From Burkholderia sp. Ax-1724 (lineage in GTDB: Bacteria > Pseudomonadota > Gammaproteobacteria > Burkholderiales > Burkholderiaceae): 64,000 bases of DNA. The DNA lies in the NCBI RefSeq assembly GCF_011752995.1, contig NZ_VWWL01000027.1:41705-105704 (forward strand), in the 5' to 3' direction. The notes beneath the pieces were generated by a model that did no database searches, was not told the DNA's origin, and saw nothing but the letters and a program-made list of their open reading frames with translations. This document shows, in pieces, positions 16,989 to 25,586 of the stretch (its first letter is position 1; each line of letters begins with the position of its first letter). The position numbers were made by a program, and so were the translations under genes.

Positions 16989-18233
16989 ATGCTCAACTGG
17001 GATGACGAGATCACTGCCGTAACTCCCTCGAGCGCGACGCAACCGAACGTGTTGCGCAACGCTGCGGGATCGGCTGTCGGTTCGCAAGTCGGAACGCGTT
17101 CCGCTCTTCATGCTCCCTCGGCTCAAGAAGTTTTCGCGAACGACCTCGCCGTCGCTCCCGTTACTCATGCCGCCAATCCGGTTCCTAACGTTGCCGCTGC
17201 TGCCGCTACTTCCGAAGCGCGCGTCAATGTTGCCGACAAGCGCATCATCAACGGCCAGACCGACGTCAATCAGCTGGTGCCGTTCAAGTACAAGTGGGCC
17301 TGGGAAAAGTATCTGGCCGGCTGTGCCAACCACTGGATGCCGCAGGAAGTGAACATGTCGCGCGACATCGCCTTGTGGAAAGACCCGAACGGTCTGACCG
17401 AAGACGAGCGCCGCATCGTCAAGCGCAACCTGGGCTTCTTCGTGACGGCCGACTCGCTCGCCGCCAACAACATCGTGCTGGGCACCTACCGCCACATCAC
17501 GGCGCCCGAATGCCGCCAGTTCCTGTTGCGCCAGGCGTTCGAAGAGGCGATCCACACGCACGCTTACCAGTACATCGTCGAGTCGCTCGGTCTCGACGAG
17601 GGCGAAATCTTCAACGCGTATCACGAGGTCTCGTCGATCCGCGAGAAAGACGAATTCCTGATTCCGTACATCCATGTGCTGACCGACCCGGCCTTCAAGA
17701 CCGGTACGCTCGAAGCAGACCAGACGCTGCTGCGCTCGCTGATCGTGTTCGCCTGTGTGATGGAAGGCCTGTTCTTCTACGTCGGCTTTACGCAGATCCT
17801 GGCGCTCGGCCGCCAGAACAAGATGACCGGCGCGGCGGAGCAGTACCAGTACATCCTGCGCGACGAGTCGATGCACTGCAATTTCGGCATCGACCTGATC
17901 AACCAGATCAAACTCGAAAACCCGCATCTCTGGACCGCTGAGTTCCGCGCGGAAATCCGCGAGATTTTCCAGCAGGCCGTCGAGCTCGAATATCGCTACG
18001 CCGAAGATACGATGCCGCGCGGGGTGCTCGGCCTCAATGCGTCGATGTTCAAGAGCTATCTGCGCTTCATCTGCAACCGCCGTTGCCAGCAGATCGGTCT
18101 CGATCCGCTGTACCCGAACGAGGAAAACCCGTTCCCGTGGATGAGCGAGATGATCGACCTGAAGAAGGAACGCAATTTCTTCGAGACGCGAGTGATCGAA
18201 TATCAAACCGGCGGTGCGCTGACCTGGGAATAA
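16989..18233 (+). CDS. nrdB: Class Ia ribonucleoside-diphosphate reductase, beta subunit
   Basis: Small RNR subunit carrying the diiron centre and Tyr radical. I start at the ATG at 16989 (GGTGA upstream), giving 414 aa beginning MLNWDDEITAV; the frame extends five codons further upstream without support. The first 75 residues are a low-complexity Ala/Ser/Pro extension absent from E. coli NrdB (376 aa). The core has MSRDIALW, EEAIHTHAYQY (iron ligands Glu and His plus the radical Tyr at His+4), VMEGLFFYVGF, and RDESMHCNFG (Glu and His ligands), so it should be active. Transcription could come from nrdA or a promoter in the long spacer. Confidence 0.96.
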   Translation: MLNWDDEITAVTPSSATQPNVLRNAAGSAVGSQVGTRSALHAPSAQEVFANDLAVAPVTHAANPVPNVAAAAATSEARVNVADKRIINGQTDVNQLVPFKYKWAWEKYLAGCANHWMPQEVNMSRDIALWKDPNGLTEDERRIVKRNLGFFVTADSLAANNIVLGTYRHITAPECRQFLLRQAFEEAIHTHAYQYIVESLGLDEGEIFNAYHEVSSIREKDEFLIPYIHVLTDPAFKTGTLEADQTLLRSLIVFACVMEGLFFYVGFTQILALGRQNKMTGAAEQYQYILRDESMHCNFGIDLINQIKLENPHLWTAEFRAEIREIFQQAVELEYRYAEDTMPRGVLGLNASMFKSYLRFICNRRCQQIGLDPLYPNEENPFPWMSEMIDLKKERNFFETRVIEYQTGGALTWE

Positions 18234-18665
18234 GCCGGGTTCGCATAGCTGATGTATTCATTGATGGGGATGCCGCGGCTCGTGTCGCGGCAACCTGGGT
18301 TAGGAGCAGAACGGCCTGATGCAAAGCGTGCCCGGTGCCTTGACGGCCCACAAACATGACAGGCACTTTGCGGACCCTTCAGTGGGATGGGCAAACTTCC
18401 CCCCGGAAAAAGCCGCTGGCGTGAGCGCCGGCGGCCCGATCAAGCAATTGCCGGCGTCGCCTTGCGATGCCGACCATATCTGGCGCGCGGTGCCTCGGGG
18501 CACGGCGCGCCTTACCGCATTCATTAGCGTAAGCGCGCAGCATCTGCGTACGCCGATGAATAGCCCGCTTCGTAGCGCGCGCCCTGAGAAGCGTCCGCGG
18601 GAAGCGGGTTTTGACGAAGGGTGTAGTTTGAACTGACCTCATCTGAAAACCTGAAGGAGAAAATG
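18234..18665. other. 432-bp nrdB-H1-like spacer rich in hairpins
   Basis: A small hairpin TGCCGCG/CGCGGCA (18271-18292) follows nrdB. From 18412 to 18612 there are five consecutive strong stem-loops (listed separately). A frame at 18319-18636 spans the area but has no ribosome-binding site or domain, and the overlapping stems explain the sequence better. Confidence 0.65.
18412..18612 (+). ncRNA. Candidate structured RNA: five consecutive hairpins upstream of the H1-like gene
   Basis: Stem A 18412-18435 (10 bp, loop TGAG); stem B 18452-18472 (9 bp with one G.T, loop CTT); stem C 18482-18511 (7 bp, G/G mismatch, 5 bp, loop TCGG); stem D 18527-18553 (GCGTA/TACGC outside, CGCAG/CTGCG inside); stem E CCCGCTTC 18564-18571 with GAAGCGGG 18601-18608 followed by TTTT. 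Stem E resembles an intrinsic terminator. It could be a free-standing sRNA or a leader regulating the H1-like gene 50 nt downstream. No Rfam family recognised; direction is inferred from the T-run. Confidence 0.45.
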
Positions 18666-19298
18666 ATGGCAACTGCAAAGAAAGCCGCGGCCAAGAAACC
18701 CGCAGCGAAGAAAGCCGCAGCCAAGAAGGCAGCTCCGGCCAAGAAGGCAGCACCGGCTAAGAAAGTCGCTGCCAAGAAGGTCGCAGTGAAGAAGGTTGCG
18801 GCGAAGAAGGCAGCGCCGGCCAAGAAGGCGGCAGCAAAGAAAGTCGCGGTGAAGAAGGTTGCGGCGAAGAAGGCAGCGCCGGCCAAGAAGGCGGCAGCGA
18901 AGAAAGTTGCGGTGAAGAAGGTCGCAGCGAAGAAGGCAGCACCGGCGAAGAAAGCCGCGGTGAAGAAGGTTGCCGCGAAGAAGGCCGCGCCGGCTAAGAA
19001 GGCTGCTGCGAAGAAGGCAGCACCGGCCAAGAAGGCTGCGGCGAAGAAGACCGCTGCCAAGAAAGCCGCGCCTGCGAAAAAGGCTGCCGCGAAGAAAGCT
19101 GCACCTGCCAAGAAGGCTGCCGCGAAGAAGGCCGCTGCGCCCGCGAAGAAGGCTGCTCCTGCGAAGAAGGCCGTCGCCAAGAAGGCTGCGCCTGCTCCCG
19201 CTGCGCCTGCTGTCTCGAGCGCAGCACCGGCGTCGACGGTGAAGACCGCGCTGAACCCGGCAGCGGCATGGCCGTTCCCGACGGGCAGCCGTCCGTAA
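18666..19298 (+). CDS. Histone H1-like Lys/Ala-rich DNA-binding protein
   Basis: About 210 aa, composed almost wholly of KKAA, PAKKAA and KKVA units, like the C-terminal domain of eukaryotic H1 and the AlgP/H1-like nucleoid proteins of proteobacteria. It should bind DNA through its positive charge; no folded domain is visible. The last 35 residues lose the Lys pattern and end AAAWPFPTGSRP. Two adjacent ATGs (18663, 18666) are possible; AGGAG at 18655-18659 is better spaced for 18666. The central part is a 63-bp tandem repeat, so length may vary between strains. It ends in a strong terminator. Confidence 0.9.
   Translation: MATAKKAAAKKPAAKKAAAKKAAPAKKAAPAKKVAAKKVAVKKVAAKKAAPAKKAAAKKVAVKKVAAKKAAPAKKAAAKKVAVKKVAAKKAAPAKKAAVKKVAAKKAAPAKKAAAKKAAPAKKAAAKKTAAKKAAPAKKAAAKKAAPAKKAAAKKAAAPAKKAAPAKKAVAKKAAPAPAAPAVSSAAPASTVKTALNPAAAWPFPTGSRP
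18777..18965 (+). repeat. Three 63-bp in-frame tandem repeats in the H1-like gene
   Basis: A 21-residue unit (KVAVKKVAAKKAAPAKK then AAAK) is repeated three times back to back with few base changes; the third copy ends AAVK. The period is a multiple of three, so copy-number change would keep the frame. Confidence 0.85.
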
Positions 19299-19381
19299 GC
19301 AGCAGAGGCAATTCGACACATCGCATCATGATGTGTCCGATGACCGGGTCGCGCTCGAGTGTTGAGCGAATCCGGTCAATG

Positions 19382-19417
19382 TCCCGTTACCGGTTTCCGG
19401 TGACGGGATTTTTTTTT
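19382..19417 (+). terminator. Rho-independent terminator of the H1-like gene
   Basis: TCCCGTTACCGG pairs with CCGGTGACGGGA (one wobble) around TTT and runs into nine T residues. Confidence 0.9.
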
Positions 19418-19521
19418 GCGCCGTGCTGGGGTTCAGTGATGGCGTGTGCTGACGGTAGCGGCGGTAGATAGGTGCACACAGGCGCACGTAGTGCAGTGCA
19501 CGTATGCAAAATCCGCGGGCG

Positions 19522-19560
19522 AAAAAAACACGCACGGACCCGTGAGGGTGCATGCGTGCG
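19522..19560 (-). terminator. Terminator of the glycine-zipper lipoprotein gene
   Basis: On the minus strand CGCACG pairs with CGTGCG, with an inner ACCC/GGGT stem, followed by TGTTTTTTT. It lies 61 bp after the lipoprotein stop. Confidence 0.7.
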
Positions 19561-19620
19561 AGGGTCGTCGTGGCGGCGCGCAAGTCAGGCGCCGCGGGTC
19601 GCCGCGAGGGGCGGGTGGTA

Positions 19621-20097
19621 TCAGTGCGTGACGCGCGTGACGCCGCCGCTCGACAGCAGCCGCACACGGTCGCCGGCGCGGAAGATCTCGCCGGTCGAGG
19701 TTTGCGTGATCGCGCGGATGTCGCCGTTGTCGAGCCGCACGGTGATTTCGAGGCCGTCGCGCATCGCGACGTTGTTCTCGATCGCATTGCCGGCCACCGC
19801 ACCACCAATGCCGCCGACGATGCCGGTGGCGACCGAGCCGCGTCCGCCGCCGAACGCGCTGCCGGCGAGGGCGCCGAGCGCCGCGCCGCCCAGTGCGCCG
19901 ACGCCGCTCGGCTGACCGTTGTTGGAACTGATGCGTACCGCGCGCACGCTATCGACCGTGCCGAAGCGAACCGTCTGTTCGCGCTGCGCCTGCGAGGCGG
20001 TGAAAACGTCTGGAGAACTACTGTTGACCGCGCAGCCCGACATGGCCAGCGAACCGGCGATCAAGGTGGCGACGACCAGGCGACTCGTTGTTCCCAT
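19621..20097 (-). CDS. Glycine-zipper 2TM (SlyB/Pcp-like) outer-membrane lipoprotein
   Basis: 158-aa lipoprotein. The ATG at 20097 has GGGAG seven bases upstream; a TTG two codons earlier is less likely. The signal peptide ends in a lipobox (LAMSGC). A Gly-rich stretch in the middle (GVGALGGAALGALAGSAFGG...GIVGGIGGAVAGNAIE) is a glycine-zipper 2TM domain, and the C-terminal 50 residues (LEITVRLDNGDIRAITQ...GDRVRLL) form the small beta domain of the SlyB/Pcp group. Probably contributes to envelope integrity. It lies 25 bp downstream of the PfkB kinase gene. Confidence 0.85.
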   Translation of the reverse strand: MGTTSRLVVATLIAGSLAMSGCAVNSSSPDVFTASQAQREQTVRFGTVDSVRAVRISSNNGQPSGVGALGGAALGALAGSAFGGGRGSVATGIVGGIGGAVAGNAIENNVAMRDGLEITVRLDNGDIRAITQTSTGEIFRAGDRVRLLSSGGVTRVTH

Positions 20098-20122
20098 TAC
20101 CAAACTCCCATAGCTCGCGGTG

Positions 20123-21061
20123 TCAGGGCAGCTCGTATCCGAATGCCTGCTTGAACCGCTCGTTGATTTCCGCCCGGGTGGGCGCGTAGTTTTGCGGGCC
20201 CTGCTGTTCGATCTTCAATGCGCCCAGCAGACTGGCGAGACGTCCCGTGGTGGCCCAGCCCAGACCCTTCTCGATACCGTACAGCAAGCCGCCGCGAAAT
20301 GCATCGCCGCAACCGGTGGGATCGAGCACTTGCTTTGCCTCGACCGCCGGAATCTCTTCGATGCCGCCGCCGTGATAGATCTGCGCGCCCTTTTCGCCGA
20401 GCGTGACGATCAGTGCGTCGACCTTGCTGGCGATCTCTTCGATCGACCAGCCGGTCTTGTTGCTCACGAGCCGGGCTTCGTAATCGTTGACCGCGACATA
20501 GGTGGCAAGTTCAATCATGCGCCGCAGCGTCTCGCCGTCGAAGAGCGGCAAGCCCTGGCCCGGATCGAAGATGAACGGCACGCCTTTGGCGGCCAGTTGC
20601 TCGGAGTGCTGAACCATGCCGTCGTAGCCGTCCGGTGCCACGATGCCGAGCGTGATGCCTTCTGCTTCGTCGGCGCGGTTGCGATGCGACTGCATCATCG
20701 CGCCGGGGTGGAACGCGGTGATCTGATTGTTCTCGAGGTCGGTCGTGATCATCGCCTGCGCCGAGTAGGTGTCGGGCACGACGAGCACGTTCTCGGTCGA
20801 CAGGCCGAGCTGCGCGAGCCGGTCCAGATAGAGCTGCGCGTCGACCGCGCCGATCGCGCCCATGATGCGTGCGTCGCCGCCGAGCAGATTCAGCGCATAG
20901 GCGATGTTGCCCGCGCAGCCGCCGAACTCGCGGCGCATGGTCGGCACGAGAAAGCTCACGTTGAGGATGTGAACCTGCTCCGGCAGGATGTGCTCCCGAA
21001 AGCGGCCTTCGAAGGTCATGATGTTGTCGTAGGCGAGCGAGCCGCAGATGAGCGTAGCCAA
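20123..21061 (-). CDS. PfkB-family carbohydrate/adenosine kinase
   Basis: Ribokinase-superfamily sugar or nucleoside kinase. The 312-aa product has GGCAGNIAYALNLLGG (PfkB signature 1 region) and DPTGCGDAFRGGLL (signature 2 with the catalytic Asp). The overall pattern resembles the short bacterial adenosine kinases (MATLICGSLAYDNIM start, SFLVPTMRREFGGCAGN), so adenosine is the best substrate guess, but fructose or ribose cannot be excluded from sequence. Between it and tpx lies a stable GCGCCGCG/CGCGGCGC hairpin. The lipoprotein gene follows closely on the same strand. Confidence 0.88.
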   Translation of the reverse strand: MATLICGSLAYDNIMTFEGRFREHILPEQVHILNVSFLVPTMRREFGGCAGNIAYALNLLGGDARIMGAIGAVDAQLYLDRLAQLGLSTENVLVVPDTYSAQAMITTDLENNQITAFHPGAMMQSHRNRADEAEGITLGIVAPDGYDGMVQHSEQLAAKGVPFIFDPGQGLPLFDGETLRRMIELATYVAVNDYEARLVSNKTGWSIEEIASKVDALIVTLGEKGAQIYHGGGIEEIPAVEAKQVLDPTGCGDAFRGGLLYGIEKGLGWATTGRLASLLGALKIEQQGPQNYAPTRAEINERFKQAFGYELP

Positions 21062-21157
21062 GGCGAGCGTTCCTGTGAAAAAACGGTGAAAAAGAGGGGC
21101 GCCGATGCGACAGCGCCGCGCGGGAAGGCGCGGCGCCGGGCTCGTGCGCGAACGGTT

Positions 21158-21658
21158 TTACTTCAGCGCGGCGAGTGCTGCGTCGTAGTTCGGCTCGTTC
21201 TTGATTTCGCCGACCAGCTCCGCGTGCACGACCTTGTCGTGCTCGTCGATCACGACGACGGCACGCGCCGTCAGGCCGGTCAGCGGGCCGCTCGTCACGT
21301 CGACGCCGTACGCCTGCGCGAATTCATGGCCGCGGAACGTCGACGCCGTCACGACGTTTTCGATGCCTTCGGTCGTGCAGAAGCGCGACGCCGCGAACGG
21401 CAGATCGCCCGACACGACGATCACAGCGGTGTTGCTGAGCTTCGCGGCGGCTTCGTTGAACTTGCGGGTCGACGTCGCGCAGGTCGGCGTGTCGAGGCTC
21501 GGGACGATGTTGAGCACCTTGCGCTTGCCGGCGAAATCGGCGAGCGACAGCGGCTTCAGGTCGCGGCCGACCAGCGAGAACGCGGCGGCCTGCTGGCCCA
21601 CCGACGGGAACGTGCCGCTTACTTCGATCGGGTTGCCACCCAGCGTGACTTGACTCAT
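21158..21658 (-). CDS. tpx: Thiol peroxidase (atypical 2-Cys peroxiredoxin)
   Basis: Reduces H2O2 and organic peroxides using thioredoxin. The 166-aa product has the peroxidatic Cys60 in SLDTPTCATS and the resolving Cys94 in FAASRFCTTEG, the diagnostic Tpx spacing. The N-terminus MSQVTLGGNPIEVSGTFP matches the family, and the length is right (about 167). It sits between the DUF3426 gene, from which it is separated by a terminator-like hairpin, and the kinase gene. Confidence 0.95.
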   Translation of the reverse strand: MSQVTLGGNPIEVSGTFPSVGQQAAAFSLVGRDLKPLSLADFAGKRKVLNIVPSLDTPTCATSTRKFNEAAAKLSNTAVIVVSGDLPFAASRFCTTEGIENVVTASTFRGHEFAQAYGVDVTSGPLTGLTARAVVVIDEHDKVVHAELVGEIKNEPNYDAALAALK

Positions 21659-21695
21659 GTTGTGCTCCGAAATTGCGTCAGTAATGACAATGGAA

Positions 21696-21715
21696 CGCCC
21701 GCTTCTCAGCGGGCG
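21696..21715 (-). terminator. Possible terminator after the DUF3426 gene
   Basis: An 8-bp perfect stem (CGCCCGCT/AGCGGGCG) with a four-base loop lies just past the stop at 21728; the downstream tract (TTCCATTGT) is only weakly T-rich, so termination may be partial. Confidence 0.45.
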
Positions 21716-21727
21716 CGTGAAGGTGCG

Positions 21728-23149
21728 TTACGGATAAAAAATCTGTACGCGGAAATTGGACGCCACCGCATTGCCGGTGTCGAGATGCACGATCATCGTC
21801 TGCGTTGCGTGCGCGGGCAGGCCGTCCGCGATCACGGTGCCGGGCGGCACGTAGTCCTGCGGCCACAGCACGCGCCGCACGGCGACGTTGTTCTGCTCGT
21901 CGAGCAGCGTGAGTTCGATCGCCGGGTAGGCGAGCGCGATGTTCATGCGGTTGTGCAACGGCATCTTCAGTTCGAGCTTGTGCGGGCCGTCGATCTGCCG
22001 CAGATCGGACGGCTCGACGAGCAGCCCCTCGATGTCGTGCGGCGGGCTGACCTGGCAGCCGAGATGCGCACACACCTTCGCGTAGAGGCTCTGCGAGCGC
22101 GGCACGTTGACCATCACGGCTTCGCGCTGCCACCACGCGAGTTGCGCAAGCAGCGCGATGACGAGTAGCGTCACGACGACCGCGCCGGCCACGAGCCAGC
22201 CGATACGCTTGCTCTCGGCGGGGCGGGTCTCGCGCATGACCGGGAACGGATCGGCGCCGCTGTTGACGGGGTTGACCGAGAACGGCTCGCCGCTCGACGC
22301 GGCGGGACCGCGGGGCGGACGGGGGCCGCCTGGCGCGCCGGTGCCCGAGCCGCCTGCTGCTGCTGTTGCCGCGGCTGCCTCGCCGAGGCCGGCGGCTGCG
22401 CCGAAATCGGCCACGCCCGAGCCATCGATGCCTGAGCCGATCGCGCCGAAATGCGGTTCGTTATCGGGGATGCCATGCAGAGGCACCGCCGGTTCGCGCA
22501 GCGCCGATGGCTCGACACGCCCGGTTTTGTGCCACACGCGCGGCGCTTCGTCGGCGGACGGCGGCACGGGCGCCGCGCGAGGCGCTTCGGCAGGTGGCGG
22601 CGCTTCGGCCGGCATGCGCCGCGCCGCGTCCGCAAGCCCGTCGTCTGACGGATAAGCAAACGGATCGGGCGGCGCATCGGCCAGCGTCGGTTCCTGCAGC
22701 GTTGGTTCCTGATCTCGCGGCAGCGGCGCAGTGAAGCCGCCGGTGGGCAGTTCCGGTTCGCTGGCGCGACGGGTCGGAGAGGTCGGGGCGGTTGGAGCGG
22801 AGGACGGCGCGTTCTTGCCGTTGTCGAGCGGTAGCGGTGCGAGCTGCATGCTGTCCGCGTGATGACGCAGACGGCTATCGAGCGTGCTGCCGGACGCGGA
22901 GGCCCACGAGTCCCGCGCTTCGGCGCCGGGGTTTGTCTCAGGTGCGCCGGCCAGCGCCTCGATGGCCGACGCGGCGACCGGTCTGGCGGTGGAGAGGTCG
23001 TCGCCCCCCCTGACGTCGAACAGACTGCCCGAGGCGTCGAACACCTCCTGGCAATGCCCGCAGCGCACGAGACCGCGGCGCTGCGCAAGCTGTGCCGGTT
23101 GCAGACGGAAGACGGTTTCGCAGAAGGGGCAACGCGTCGCCAGGAGCAT
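21728..23149 (-). CDS. Zinc-ribbon DUF3426 membrane protein
   Basis: About 473 aa. N-terminal zinc ribbon (MLLATRCPFCETVFRL...GLVRCGHCQEVFDASG) of the MJ0042/zinc_ribbon_5 type, a 230-residue low-complexity Pro/Ala/Ser linker, one membrane helix (LVAGAVVVTLLVIALLAQLAWW), and a C-terminal DUF3426 domain (periplasmic) with LGCQVSPPHDIEGLL. The ATG at 23149 starts exactly at the ribbon; a TTG at 23185 gives 12 extra residues. Function unknown. Position directly downstream of accBC-prmA is conserved in Burkholderia relatives as far as I recall. Confidence 0.8.
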   Translation of the reverse strand: MLLATRCPFCETVFRLQPAQLAQRRGLVRCGHCQEVFDASGSLFDVRGGDDLSTARPVAASAIEALAGAPETNPGAEARDSWASASGSTLDSRLRHHADSMQLAPLPLDNGKNAPSSAPTAPTSPTRRASEPELPTGGFTAPLPRDQEPTLQEPTLADAPPDPFAYPSDDGLADAARRMPAEAPPPAEAPRAAPVPPSADEAPRVWHKTGRVEPSALREPAVPLHGIPDNEPHFGAIGSGIDGSGVADFGAAAGLGEAAAATAAAGGSGTGAPGGPRPPRGPAASSGEPFSVNPVNSGADPFPVMRETRPAESKRIGWLVAGAVVVTLLVIALLAQLAWWQREAVMVNVPRSQSLYAKVCAHLGCQVSPPHDIEGLLVEPSDLRQIDGPHKLELKMPLHNRMNIALAYPAIELTLLDEQNNVAVRRVLWPQDYVPPGTVIADGLPAHATQTMIVHLDTGNAVASNFRVQIFYP

Positions 23150-23196
23150 ATCGAGCCGTTGAGCCTGAGGCCGTTGGTTTGACAATACGCCTTATT

Positions 23197-24099
23197 CTAA
23201 TGGCTTTCGCGGCGCGTTCCGGCGAGGCATACCCAGCCCTCGTGTTCGCGCCATACGCCGATATCGATCCAGCGCGCGTAGACCTGCGCGACTTCGTCCG
23301 CCTGGCGCGCGAGAATGCCCGACAGCGCGATGCGCCCGCCCGGCTTCACCTTCGACGCGAGCATCGACGCCATCAATTTCAGCGGATTGGACAGGATATT
23401 GGCGACCACGACGTCGAACTCGCCGGCGGGACACGCGTCGGGCAAGCCGTAGGCGACCTCGGCGTGGTTGCGCTCGCTGTTGTGGCGCGCCGACTCGACC
23501 GCCTGCGGATCGATGTCGATGCCGATCACCGGATTCGCGCCGCACTTCTTCGCGAGAATCGCGAGAATGCCGGAGCCGCAGCCGTAGTCGAGCACCGACT
23601 GGCCGGCCTTGACCGACTGCTCGATCCACTCCATGCACAGGCGCGTGGTCGGATGGCTGCCGGTGCCGAACGCGAGGCCCGGGTCCAGTTCGAGCACGAG
23701 CGCGTCGGGGTCCGGTGCGTCGTGCCAGGACGGCACGACCCAGATGCGCTCGCCGATCTGGATCGGATCGAACTGCGACTGCGTGAGCCGCACCCAATCC
23801 TGCTCCTCGACTTCGCGCACGCTGAACGACGGCGCCGCGTCGAGGCCGATTTCATTGGCCGCCGCGGTCAGCAGCACGGCCGGCTCGTGTTCCGGCGCGA
23901 GCAGCGCGATCACGCGCGAGCGCTGCCAGGCCGTGCGATCCGGCGTGAGACCGGGTTCGCCGAAGAGCGGCTGCTCGTCGGGCGTATCGGCGTCGGCGTC
24001 TTCGACCGAGACCGACAGCGCACCCAGGTCGAGCAGCGCGTCGGAGAGTTCCTCAGCGTGCTCGCGCGCCAGTTCGGCGACCAGTTCCCGATAGCTCAT
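23197..24099 (-). CDS. prmA: Ribosomal protein L11 methyltransferase
   Basis: SAM-dependent trimethylase of ribosomal protein L11. The 300-aa product shows the N-terminal L11-recognition domain (MSYRELVAELAREHAE..., EEQDWVRLTQ) and a class I methyltransferase domain with VLDYGCGSGILAI (motif I), GIDIDPQAVESA and VANILSNPL (the N-[I/L]-L-x-x-P substrate motif). Length fits PrmA (about 295). It starts 3 bp after the accC stop, so it is part of the same transcript. Confidence 0.95.
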   Translation of the reverse strand: MSYRELVAELAREHAEELSDALLDLGALSVSVEDADADTPDEQPLFGEPGLTPDRTAWQRSRVIALLAPEHEPAVLLTAAANEIGLDAAPSFSVREVEEQDWVRLTQSQFDPIQIGERIWVVPSWHDAPDPDALVLELDPGLAFGTGSHPTTRLCMEWIEQSVKAGQSVLDYGCGSGILAILAKKCGANPVIGIDIDPQAVESARHNSERNHAEVAYGLPDACPAGEFDVVVANILSNPLKLMASMLASKVKPGGRIALSGILARQADEVAQVYARWIDIGVWREHEGWVCLAGTRRESH

Positions 24100-24102
24100 G
24101 AC

Positions 24103-25470
24103 TTACGCTTCTTCCGGCGCGACCTGCTGACGCGCGGCCAACCGGTTTTCGAGGTAGTGAATGCTCGTGCCGCCCTCGACGAACTTCGCGTCGAGCATCA
24201 GTTCACGGTGCAGCGGGATGTTGGTCTGAATGCCTTCGACCACCATTTCCGACAGCGCGATACGCATGCGCATGATCGCCTGCTCGCGCGTCGCGCCGTA
24301 GGCGATCAGCTTGCCGATCATCGAATCGTAGTTCGGCGGCACGAAATACCCATTGTAGGCGTGCGAGTCGACGCGGATGCCGGGGCCGCCCGGCATGTGC
24401 CACGAGGTCAGGCGTCCCGGCGACGGCGTGAACTTGAACGGATCTTCGGCGTTGATGCGGCACTCGATCGCATGGCCGCGGAACTGGATGTCGCGCTGAC
24501 GGAGCACGAGCTTCTCGCCGGCTGCGATGCGGATCTGCTCCTGTACGATGTCGACGCCGGTGATGAGTTCCGTGACCGGGTGCTCGACCTGCACGCGCGT
24601 GTTCATCTCGATGAAGTAGAACTCGCCGTTCTCGTACAGGAACTCGAAGGTGCCCGCGCCGAGGTAGCCCATCTTCTTGCAGGCGTCGGCGCAACGATCG
24701 CCGATCCGCTCGATCAGGCGGCGCGCGATGCCGGGCGCCGGCGCTTCCTCGATCACTTTCTGGTGGCGGCGCTGCATCGAGCAGTCGCGCTCGCCGAGCC
24801 ACAGCGCGTTCCTGAACGAGTCCGACAGCACTTGGATTTCGATGTGCCGCGGGTTCTCGAGGAATTTCTCCATGTAGACCTGCGGGTTGCCGAACGCGCG
24901 GCCGGCTTCCTCGCGGGTCATGTTGACCGCGTTGACGAGTGCCGCTTCCGTGTGGACCACGCGCATGCCGCGTCCGCCGCCGCCGCCCGCCGCCTTGATG
25001 ATGACCGGATAGCCGATCTGGCGGGCGATTTTCACGATCTCCTTCGGATCGTCCGGCAGCGCGCCTTCCGAGCCCGGCACGCACGGCACGCCGGTCTTGA
25101 TCATGGTCTGCTTGGCGGTGACCTTGTCGCCCATCATGCGGATCGTTTCCGGACGCGGGCCGATGAAGGTGAAGCCGGACTGCTCGACGCGCTCGGCGAA
25201 GTCGGCGTTCTCCGAGAGGAAGCCGTAGCCGGGGTGGATCGCTTCGGCGTCGGTGACTTCGGCCGCGCTGATGAGCGCGGGCATGTTCAGATAGCTCAGA
25301 TTCGAAGGCGCCGGGCCGATGCAGACCGCCTCGTCGGCGAGCTTCACGTACTTGGCTTCCTTGTCGGCTTCCGAATAGACGACGACCGTCTTGACGCCGA
25401 GCTCGCGGCAGGCGCGCTGGATACGGAGCGCGATCTCGCCGCGATTGGCAATGAGGATTTTTTCAAACAT
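24103..25470 (-). CDS. accC: Acetyl-CoA carboxylase, biotin carboxylase subunit
   Basis: ATP-dependent carboxylation of the biotin on AccB, the first committed step of fatty-acid synthesis. The start is the ATG at 25470 (MFEKILIANRGEIALR); the upstream in-frame TTG/ATG adds seven residues not found in the family. The 455-aa product has the ATP-grasp Gly loop KAAGGGGGRGMR, HIEIQVL, GERDCSMQRRHQK, and EMNTRVQVEHPVTE with the catalytic residues. Follows accB by 116 bp. Confidence 0.97.
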   Translation of the reverse strand: MFEKILIANRGEIALRIQRACRELGVKTVVVYSEADKEAKYVKLADEAVCIGPAPSNLSYLNMPALISAAEVTDAEAIHPGYGFLSENADFAERVEQSGFTFIGPRPETIRMMGDKVTAKQTMIKTGVPCVPGSEGALPDDPKEIVKIARQIGYPVIIKAAGGGGGRGMRVVHTEAALVNAVNMTREEAGRAFGNPQVYMEKFLENPRHIEIQVLSDSFRNALWLGERDCSMQRRHQKVIEEAPAPGIARRLIERIGDRCADACKKMGYLGAGTFEFLYENGEFYFIEMNTRVQVEHPVTELITGVDIVQEQIRIAAGEKLVLRQRDIQFRGHAIECRINAEDPFKFTPSPGRLTSWHMPGGPGIRVDSHAYNGYFVPPNYDSMIGKLIAYGATREQAIMRMRIALSEMVVEGIQTNIPLHRELMLDAKFVEGGTSIHYLENRLAARQQVAPEEA

Positions 25471-25586
25471 AGCGGGTTTTCGACTCATCAATGGGCGCCG
25501 GGTCGGTCATGACGCCGGCTGCCGCAGAGGATCGGTCGCGCGCCTCGGAACGAGCGGCGCGCGGGCGGCGAATGGTGCGTGCCGCG

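Larger units (their letters stand above)
19299..19620. other. 322-bp convergent spacer with two opposing terminators
   Basis: Besides the terminators at 19382-19417 (plus) and 19522-19560 (minus) I see no gene or promoter here. Confidence 0.7.

Noticed and set aside
18319..18636. 105-aa frame between nrdB and the H1-like gene
   Set aside because: No ribosome-binding site or similarity; the sequence is better explained by stacked hairpins.
18663..19298. H1-like repeat region as a CRISPR or mobile repeat
   Set aside because: Repeats are contiguous, in frame and encode a regular Lys/Ala pattern; no spacers.
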